From the NCBI GenBank assembly GCA_017560855.1, contig JAFZEB010000168.1, forward strand, positions 1 to 9,024: a DNA stretch of 9,024 nucleotides, given 5' to 3'. Shown here one piece after another: positions 4,596 through 9,024 of this stretch (position 1 is the stretch's first letter; each line of letters begins with the position of its first letter). The notes below the pieces were generated by a model. The model was not told the DNA's origin and made no database searches. It worked only from the letters and a program-made list of their open reading frames with translations. Source of the DNA: Ruminiclostridium sp. (lineage in GTDB: Bacteria > Bacillota > Clostridia > Oscillospirales > Oscillospiraceae). A program made the translations under genes and the position numbers.

Positions 4596-5379
4596 GGATA
4601 CCAGAGATCTCCAGTACCATATCGCCCTGTGCCCCGGAGATGTGGGCCGCTACTGCATCCTTCCCGGTGACCCTGCCCGCAGCAAGATCATCGCCATGTT
4701 TTTCGATGATGCGGTCCATGTGGCCACCAACCGGGAGTACACCACCTATACCGGCACCGTTCTGGGGGAAAAGGTCAGCGTCTGCTCCACCGGCATTGGC
4801 GGTCCCTCTGCCGCCATCGCCATGGAAGAACTGACTGCCATCGGTGCGGATACCTTCCTTCGGGTGGGCACCTGCGGCGGCATTGACCTGAAGGTGAAAA
4901 GCAACGATGTGGTGGTTGCCACCGGCGCCATCCGCAACGAGGGCACCAGTCGGGAGTATGCCCCCATCGAGTTCCCCGCCGTGGCCGATTTTGAAGTGGT
5001 CAGCGCCATGGTCCAGGCCGCCAAGGACTCTGGCCACCCCTGGCATGTGGGTGTGGTCCAGTGCAAGGACTCCTTCTACGGCCAGCATTCCCCTCACCGG
5101 ATGCCCGTGTCCTATGAACTGGAAGCTAAGTGGGAGGCTTGGAAACGTCTGGGTGTCCTGGCCAGTGAGATGGAATCCGCCGCCCTCTTTACCGTGGCTG
5201 CTCATCTGGGGGTCCGCTGCGGATCTCTTTTCCACGTGGTGTGGAATCAGGAGCGGGAGAAGGCCGGCTTGGACCAGGAGGAGTCCCACGATGTCCTCCG
5301 CTCAGTGGAAGTCTGCATTGAAGCCCTGAAGAACCTGATCCGTCAGGACCGAGAAAAGGAGGCCAACCATGTCGAATGA
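4588..5379 (+). CDS. udp: uridine phosphorylase family nucleoside phosphorylase
   Basis: The protein should split a nucleoside, probably uridine, with phosphate into base and ribose-1-phosphate in pyrimidine salvage. It has 263 residues, normal for trimeric or hexameric PNP/UDP enzymes. Motifs are ILPGDPARSK (24-33, phosphate binding), NREYTTYTG (48-56), CSTGIGGPSAAIAMEEL (66-82), LRVGTCGGI (91-99) and the ribose-binding LASEMESAALF (191-201). KDSFYGQHSP (160-169) matches the DxFYxGQ region characteristic of uridine rather than purine phosphorylases, but substrate choice cannot be settled by eye. GAGGAGG lies just ahead of the ATG, inside the end of ruvX. Its 3' end overlaps the DUF1847 gene by 11 bases, so the two are very likely translationally coupled. 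Confidence 0.94.
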   Translation: MDKDTRDLQYHIALCPGDVGRYCILPGDPARSKIIAMFFDDAVHVATNREYTTYTGTVLGEKVSVCSTGIGGPSAAIAMEELTAIGADTFLRVGTCGGIDLKVKSNDVVVATGAIRNEGTSREYAPIEFPAVADFEVVSAMVQAAKDSGHPWHVGVVQCKDSFYGQHSPHRMPVSYELEAKWEAWKRLGVLASEMESAALFTVAAHLGVRCGSLFHVVWNQEREKAGLDQEESHDVLRSVEVCIEALKNLIRQDREKEANHVE

Positions 5380-6019
5380 GATCAAGCACTCCTGTGTGGA
5401 CTGCGCTGTGACCCTGTGCGATGCCCACAACCCGGGCAAAAAGTTCCCGCCCTTCTGCATCAGCAGAGCCATGACCGAGGAGCAGCGGGACAAGTCCCTG
5501 AAGGAATACTTCACTGACCCAGAAGACAAGAAGCTCATTCAGGTAGCTGCCACCGTGGAGTCCGAGGGCTACCGGAAGTGGCCCCGTGTCCAGGAGACCA
5601 TCCTGTTTGCCAAGCGCATGGGCTATAAGAAGATCGGCATCGCCACCTGCACCGCTCTTATCAAGGAGAGCCGGATCCTGACCAAGATGCTCCGGGCCAA
5701 CGGCTTTGAGGTATACGGCATCAGCTGTAAGGCTGGCGAAGTCCCCAAGACCGAACTGGGCATCCACCCCAAGCACCACGGTCCCGGCCACATGGCCTGC
5801 AACCCCGTCCTCCAGGCTCAGATTTTGGAAGAGGAGGGCACCGACCTGAACATCGTCATGGGCCTGTGCGTGGGCCACGACATCCTGTTCAACAAGCACT
5901 CCCACGCCCCCACCACCACCCTGGTGGTGAAGGACCGGGTCCTGATGCATAACCCGGCCGCCGCCCTCTACCACGCAGATGGTTACTACAAGAACCTCTG
6001 TGAAGATATTGGCGAATAA
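5369..6019 (+). CDS. DUF1847 cysteine-rich putative metal-binding protein
   Basis: This 216-residue soluble protein has no assigned reaction. It resembles the DUF1847 family found in anaerobic bacteria and archaea. The N-terminus carries C9-x2-C12-x4-C17 and C30, likely a metal or iron-sulfur site. Further cysteines fall in conserved-looking contexts: IGIATCTALIKES (C94), YGISCKAGEVPK (C120), HMACNPVLQAQIL (C144) and MGLCVGHDILF (C167), plus C211. Histidines are dense in HPKHHGPGH (133-141) and KHSHAP. No signal peptide or membrane segment is seen. It starts inside the 3' end of the phosphorylase gene with AAGGAGG upstream, and a terminator follows. The tight coupling suggests a role linked to nucleoside or base metabolism, but that is inference. 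Confidence 0.85.
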   Translation: MSNEIKHSCVDCAVTLCDAHNPGKKFPPFCISRAMTEEQRDKSLKEYFTDPEDKKLIQVAATVESEGYRKWPRVQETILFAKRMGYKKIGIATCTALIKESRILTKMLRANGFEVYGISCKAGEVPKTELGIHPKHHGPGHMACNPVLQAQILEEEGTDLNIVMGLCVGHDILFNKHSHAPTTTLVVKDRVLMHNPAAALYHADGYYKNLCEDIGE

Positions 6020-6028
6020 GTAAATCAT

Positions 6029-6063
6029 AAAGCCCGCTCCGGTTCTTTCCGGGGCGGGTTTTT
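6029..6063 (+). terminator. terminator of the ruvX-udp-DUF1847 operon
   Basis: CCCGCTCCGG (6033-6042) pairs with CCGGGGCGGG (6049-6058) over 10 positions with one T-G, around a TTCTTT loop. TTTTT follows at 6059-6063. It begins about 10 bases after the DUF1847 stop. Confidence 0.93.
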
Positions 6064-6093
6064 GCATAGGGTACTCCGAGAGGAGGGGAGAGC

Positions 6094-6651
6094 ATGGAGC
6101 AGGTGTTCCACATAGACCACGGCACATTGGTCTGCCGGACCAGAGGAAACCAGGTGGAGGTCACCATGACCCTCCGCCCACCGACTTCCGGCCTCTACCG
6201 GGGCATCCTCTGTGGAAAAAACGGGCGGTTAGACCTGGGAACCCTCCTGCCGGAAGGGGAGGGGCTTCGCCTTAGTCGAACCCTCACCCTGGACTACCTT
6301 CGCCGTTGTGGCTGTTGGCCGGTCACCGGAGGCAGGGGAGAGCTCCGCTATGCCTTCGGAGCCAAAAAGTTTCCACAGGGCTGGGGAGAGCGGACCAACC
6401 TGCCCCACCTCTTCACTGACCCCGTTTTAGCAGAATGTGTGGAAAAATCTGCCCTCTGGCGGCAGGATGCAAACGGCTTTTCCCTGGCCTTCCCCTGGGC
6501 CCCCCAAGCCCCTTTCCCTCTGGTCCCGGCCTTTTGCTTTGCCCGGGTGGAGGAAATGGAGGGGAGAACCAGGTTGGTTTTCTCTTTTCGGGAAGGGGGA
6601 TGGCCGATGATGCCTCCCTCTTGCCAGAATGGGGAATCTGGGGTACAATAA
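6094..6651 (+). CDS. uncharacterised 185-residue protein
   Basis: I do not recognise a named family. The frame has a GAGGAGGGGAG ribosome site just before the ATG and keeps the GC-rich third positions of its neighbours, so it is very probably real. The protein is soluble-looking, with no signal peptide or membrane helix. Residues about 33-75 read as a patterned region rich in Gly and Leu: SGLYRGILCGKNGRLDLGTL (32-51), then LPEGEGLRLSRTLTLDYLRR (52-71) and CGCWPV. The C-terminal half is rich in Pro, Phe and Trp (FPWAPQAPFPLVPAFCF). It lies between the upstream operon's terminator and mrnC. No clear promoter is seen right before it. The mrnC promoter overlaps its last codons. It may be a lineage-restricted gene. 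Confidence 0.75.
   Translation: MEQVFHIDHGTLVCRTRGNQVEVTMTLRPPTSGLYRGILCGKNGRLDLGTLLPEGEGLRLSRTLTLDYLRRCGCWPVTGGRGELRYAFGAKKFPQGWGERTNLPHLFTDPVLAECVEKSALWRQDANGFSLAFPWAPQAPFPLVPAFCFARVEEMEGRTRLVFSFREGGWPMMPPSCQNGESGVQ
6621..6649 (+). promoter_or_regulatory. promoter of mrnC-rqcH inside the upstream gene
   Basis: TTGCCA (6621-6626) and TACAAT (6644-6649) are separated by 17 bp. The -10 box overlaps the stop codon of the preceding gene. The expected start is near 6656, some 30 bases before the mrnC ATG, in an AT-rich stretch. Confidence 0.72.
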
Positions 6652-6685
6652 ACGGTACTCTATTTATATATAAAGGAAGTCAGTT

Positions 6686-7090
6686 ATGGATTACTTTCAC
6701 ATATCGGAAGACAAGCAGGAACTGCTGAAAATGAGCAATCTGGGCCTGGCCTACCTGGGCGATGCCGTCTATGAGGTCATGGTCCGTTCCTGGCTGTGTC
6801 TCCACGGTAAGCTCACCCCGGGCAAGCTCCACAAGGCCGCCCTGGCCTATGTGGCCGCCCCCAAGCAGGCCGTTAAGATGGAGATCCTTCTGCCCATCCT
6901 CACCGAGGAGGAGACCACCATCTTCAAGCGGGGCCGGAATGCCAGCCCCCATTCCTATCCCAAGGGAGCCACCCGCCGGGAATACCAGATCGCTACCGGC
7001 ATGGAGTCCCTCTTCGGTTGGCTCTACCTGCAGGGCCGTACCGACCGCCTGAATGAGCTCTTTGAGATCATCATGAGAGAGGAGGAGTAA
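6686..7090 (+). CDS. mrnC: Mini-ribonuclease III
   Basis: Mini-III is a dimeric double-strand RNase with an RNase III catalytic domain but no separate RNA-binding domain. In B. subtilis it matures 23S rRNA ends. The 134 residues match the family. LGLAYLGDAVYEVMVRSWL (19-37) carries the catalytic-type D26 and E30. KRGRNASPHSYPKGA (81-95) and YQIATGMESLFGWLYLQGR (100-118, second acidic site) complete the domain. The start is supported by AAAGGAAG at 6672-6679. The gene ends 3 bases before rqcH, whose ribosome site lies inside the last mrnC codons, so the two are coupled. In many Firmicutes mrnC follows cysS; here it does not. Confidence 0.96.
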   Translation: MDYFHISEDKQELLKMSNLGLAYLGDAVYEVMVRSWLCLHGKLTPGKLHKAALAYVAAPKQAVKMEILLPILTEEETTIFKRGRNASPHSYPKGATRREYQIATGMESLFGWLYLQGRTDRLNELFEIIMREEE

Positions 7091-7093
7091 GCC

Positions 7094-8854
7094 ATGCCCA
7101 TGGACGCCTTATGCCTGTCCGCCGTCCTTCGGGAGACCGAACAGGCCGTTGTGGGAGGTCGAATCGACAAGATCCACCAGCCCACCCGGGACGAAGTCCT
7201 TCTCCACATCCGCAGCCGAAACGGGGCCTGCCGCCTGGTGCTGACGGCAAACCCCTCCTGGCCCCGGATGCAGCTCACCGAACTGCCCCGGGAGAACCCC
7301 GCCGAGCCTCCCATGTTCTGTATGCTCCTGCGCAAGTACCTGGCCGGCGGTAAGATCCTGGAAGTGAAGCAGCCCCCCATGGAGCGACTGGCCGAGCTGG
7401 TCATCGAAGCCTCCAACGAGATGGGCGATAAGGTCATTCGCCGCCTGATCCTGGAGGCCATGGGCCGCCGGACCAATCTGGTTCTTCTGGATGGCGAAGG
7501 CCGCATCGTGGACTGCCTGAAGCGGGTGGATGTGGATATCACCCAGGAAAATGCCCGCCCTCTGCTGCCGGGTATGTTTTATAAGTATCCCCCGGCTCAG
7601 CCCGGAAAGCTGGACCCCTCTGGTCTTACCGAGGAGGAGCGGGTACAGCTTCTGGCCGCCGGTCAGTGCGACACCCCGGCAGACCGGTTCCTGCTGGACC
7701 ACTTTGTAGGTCTGTCCCCTCTGGTGGCCCGGGAGGCCGCCTTCGAGGCCTTCGGGGAGGTGGATGCCCCGGTGGGCCGTGACCCGGAACTTCTGCTGAC
7801 CAAGGTGGATGCCATCCTGGCCAGACTGGAAGCCGGGGAGGTCCAGCCCACCATGCTCATCCGGGAGGACAAGCCGGTGGACTTCTCCTTCCGCCCCATC
7901 CTTCAGTACGGCCCCGCCACGGAACTTCGGTCCTTTGACTCCTTCGCCGCTCTGCTGGATGCCTACTACCAGAACCGGGAGACCGCCGATTCCGTCCGTC
8001 AGAAGGGACAGGATTTCATCAAATCCCTGACCCACGCCCGGGACCGCCTGGTCCGGAAAATGGTCTTGCAGGAGAAGGAACTGGAGCAAACCCAAAACCG
8101 GGAGCAGCAGCGGATCTACGGCGACCTCATCACCGCCAACCTCTACCGGATGGAGAAAGGTATGAAGGTCCTGCGGACCGAGAACTACTATGACCCGGAG
8201 TGCGCCGAGATCGAGATCCCCCTGGACCCCATGAAGAACCCCCAGCAGAACGCCGCCAAGTACTACAAGGCCTACACCAAGGCCAAGACCGCCCAGGAGA
8301 TGCTCACCATCCAGCTGGAAAAGGGTGCCGCCGAGCGGGACTACCTGGACAGCGTCCTGGACAGCATCAGCCGTGCCGAGGGTGACCGGGACCTGGAAGA
8401 AATCCGCCAGGAGCTTACCGAGACCGGTTACCTCCGCCGAAAGGGCAAGGGAAAGAACCAGATGAAGCGGCCCAGCTCCAAGCCTATGGAGTTCCGTTCC
8501 TCCACCGGCCTTCGTATTTCTGTGGGCCGCAACAACCTGCAGAACGATGCTCTCACCACCAAGCAGGCAGGGAAGTGGGACTACTGGTTCCATACCCAGA
8601 AGATCCACGGCTCCCATGTCATCCTCTGGACTGACGGAGGAAAGCCTGACGACCAGAGCCTGAACGAGGCCGCCGCCCTGGCCGCCTGGTTCTCCCAGGG
8701 TCGGGAGGGCAAGAAGATCCCCGTGGACTACACCCCCGTGAAGTTCGTGAAAAAGCCCGCCGGTGCCCGCCCGGGTATGGTCATCTACACCACCTACCAG
8801 ACCGCCTACGTGGACCCGGATAAGTCCTTGGTGGAAAAACTGAAGAAGAAATAA
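7094..8854 (+). CDS. rqcH: RqcH, NFACT-family ribosome quality control factor
   Basis: RqcH binds stalled 50S-peptidyl-tRNA complexes and recruits alanyl-tRNA to add C-terminal alanine tails that mark the nascent chain for degradation. Older annotations call it fibronectin-binding protein. The 586 residues cover the full family. The NFACT-N domain begins MPMDALCLSAVLRETEQAVV and continues GGRIDKIHQP, with CMLLRKYLAGGKI (about 75-87) and GRRTNLVLLD (about 126-135). A charged coiled coil spans roughly 305-440. The NFACT-R domain includes GLRISVGRNNLQNDALTTK (about 471-489), KWDYWFHTQKIHGSHVIL and VKFVKKPAGARPGMVIYTTY near the end. The usual DR motif at 97-98 reads ER (E97, R98). A ribosome site GAGGAGGAG lies within mrnC. 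A terminator follows the stop directly. Confidence 0.98.
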   Translation: MPMDALCLSAVLRETEQAVVGGRIDKIHQPTRDEVLLHIRSRNGACRLVLTANPSWPRMQLTELPRENPAEPPMFCMLLRKYLAGGKILEVKQPPMERLAELVIEASNEMGDKVIRRLILEAMGRRTNLVLLDGEGRIVDCLKRVDVDITQENARPLLPGMFYKYPPAQPGKLDPSGLTEEERVQLLAAGQCDTPADRFLLDHFVGLSPLVAREAAFEAFGEVDAPVGRDPELLLTKVDAILARLEAGEVQPTMLIREDKPVDFSFRPILQYGPATELRSFDSFAALLDAYYQNRETADSVRQKGQDFIKSLTHARDRLVRKMVLQEKELEQTQNREQQRIYGDLITANLYRMEKGMKVLRTENYYDPECAEIEIPLDPMKNPQQNAAKYYKAYTKAKTAQEMLTIQLEKGAAERDYLDSVLDSISRAEGDRDLEEIRQELTETGYLRRKGKGKNQMKRPSSKPMEFRSSTGLRISVGRNNLQNDALTTKQAGKWDYWFHTQKIHGSHVILWTDGGKPDDQSLNEAAALAAWFSQGREGKKIPVDYTPVKFVKKPAGARPGMVIYTTYQTAYVDPDKSLVEKLKKK

Positions 8855-8884
8855 AAAGAAGCGTGCATCAGCACGCTTCTTTTT
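8853..8884. terminator. bidirectional terminator after rqcH
   Basis: A 14-bp perfect inverted repeat (core AAGAAGCGTGC/GCACGCTTCTT) closes on a 4-base ATCA loop. A-runs and T-runs flank it, so it can end rqcH on the plus strand and the convergent partial gene on the minus strand. It overlaps the last bases of the rqcH stop codon. Confidence 0.93.
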
Positions 8885-8888
8885 ATTA

Positions 8889-9024
8889 TCATAAGGTATC
8901 CGAATCCACACTGATATTATCCGTGCCGTTGGCCTCAAACTCGTTGATATAGGCCTCGATCCGGCTGGTCAGCTCGGCGTAATTGCTGGCGTCAATGGGT
9001 ACGTCGTTCATGTCCCTTCTTGCC
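8889..9024 (-). CDS. C-terminal end of an unrecognised protein (partial)
   Basis: An open frame enters from the right edge and ends with TGA at 8889-8891, five bases before the shared terminator. The visible residues are about 45: MNDVPIDASNYAEL, TSRIEAYINEFEANG, TDNISVDSDTL. They look like a hydrophilic, acidic C-terminal helix and tail. An ATG at 9009-9011 is in frame, but the AAGGG before it is too close to be a good ribosome site, and the frame stays open to the edge. A truncated longer gene is therefore more likely than a 40-residue protein. The family cannot be named from this fragment. Confidence 0.65.
   Translation of the reverse strand, partial: ARRDMNDVPIDASNYAELTSRIEAYINEFEANGTDNISVDSDTL

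Noticed and set aside
5189..6127. A 312-residue minus-strand frame over the DUF1847 gene
   Set aside because: It is a shadow of the udp and DUF1847 genes, crosses the operon terminator and lacks a ribosome site.
7109..8938. A 609-residue open frame on the minus strand opposite rqcH
   Set aside because: It mirrors rqcH almost end to end. GC-rich third positions keep the opposite strand free of stops; there is no ribosome site and the translation is low-complexity Gly/Leu/Val/His-rich.
1..9024. Search for tRNA or rRNA genes, transposases, CRISPR repeats, toxin-antitoxin or defence genes
   Set aside because: None was recognised. All large frames are housekeeping genes or the two unassigned proteins, and no repeated spacer-like units were seen.

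Overview
The window looks like chromosomal DNA from a moderately GC-rich, low-GC-phylum (Firmicutes/Clostridia) bacterium, most probably an Oscillospiraceae-type gut anaerobe. The evidence is the gene order rpmG-secE-nusG-rplK-rplA-rplJ-rplL, the four-cysteine L33, a Firmicutes-type L10 leader, a Mini-RNase III gene next to rqcH, a DUF1847 protein, and strong GGAGG-type ribosome binding sites. The taxonomic placement is inference; no rRNA is present.

Left part (about 17-4011, minus strand): a translation/transcription cluster. A strong promoter at 3982-4011 drives a leader of about 250 nt. The leader carries a candidate 47-residue ORF and two terminator-like hairpins, followed by rpmG, secE, nusG, rplK and rplA. 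A candidate ribosomal protein L1 binding hairpin lies just ahead of rplK. After rplA comes a 352-base intergenic stretch with a large imperfect stem-loop, a perfect-consensus promoter whose -35 hexamer forms the loop of a 12-bp inverted repeat, and an L10 leader with an attenuator-type terminator. rplJ and rplL follow, then a terminator. rpoB does not follow rplL within the window.

Middle part (4089-6063, plus strand): a second consensus promoter, divergent from the rpmG promoter, drives ruvX (yqgF), a uridine-phosphorylase-family nucleoside phosphorylase and a cysteine-rich DUF1847 protein. The reading frames overlap at both junctions, so this is a translationally coupled operon. It ends at a clear terminator.

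Right part (6094-9024): an unrecognised 185-residue protein, then mrnC (Mini-RNase III, 23S rRNA maturation) and rqcH (ribosome-associated quality control) separated by 3 bases. A promoter for mrnC-rqcH is embedded in the 3' end of the unrecognised gene. A bidirectional terminator separates rqcH from the C-terminal end of a minus-strand gene that leaves the window.

Most of the window is core housekeeping, and I see no mobile element, CRISPR array, defence system, tRNA or rRNA. The least explained features are regulatory: the rpmG leader ORF with embedded terminators, the palindrome centred on the rplJL -35 box, and the structured element downstream of rplA.
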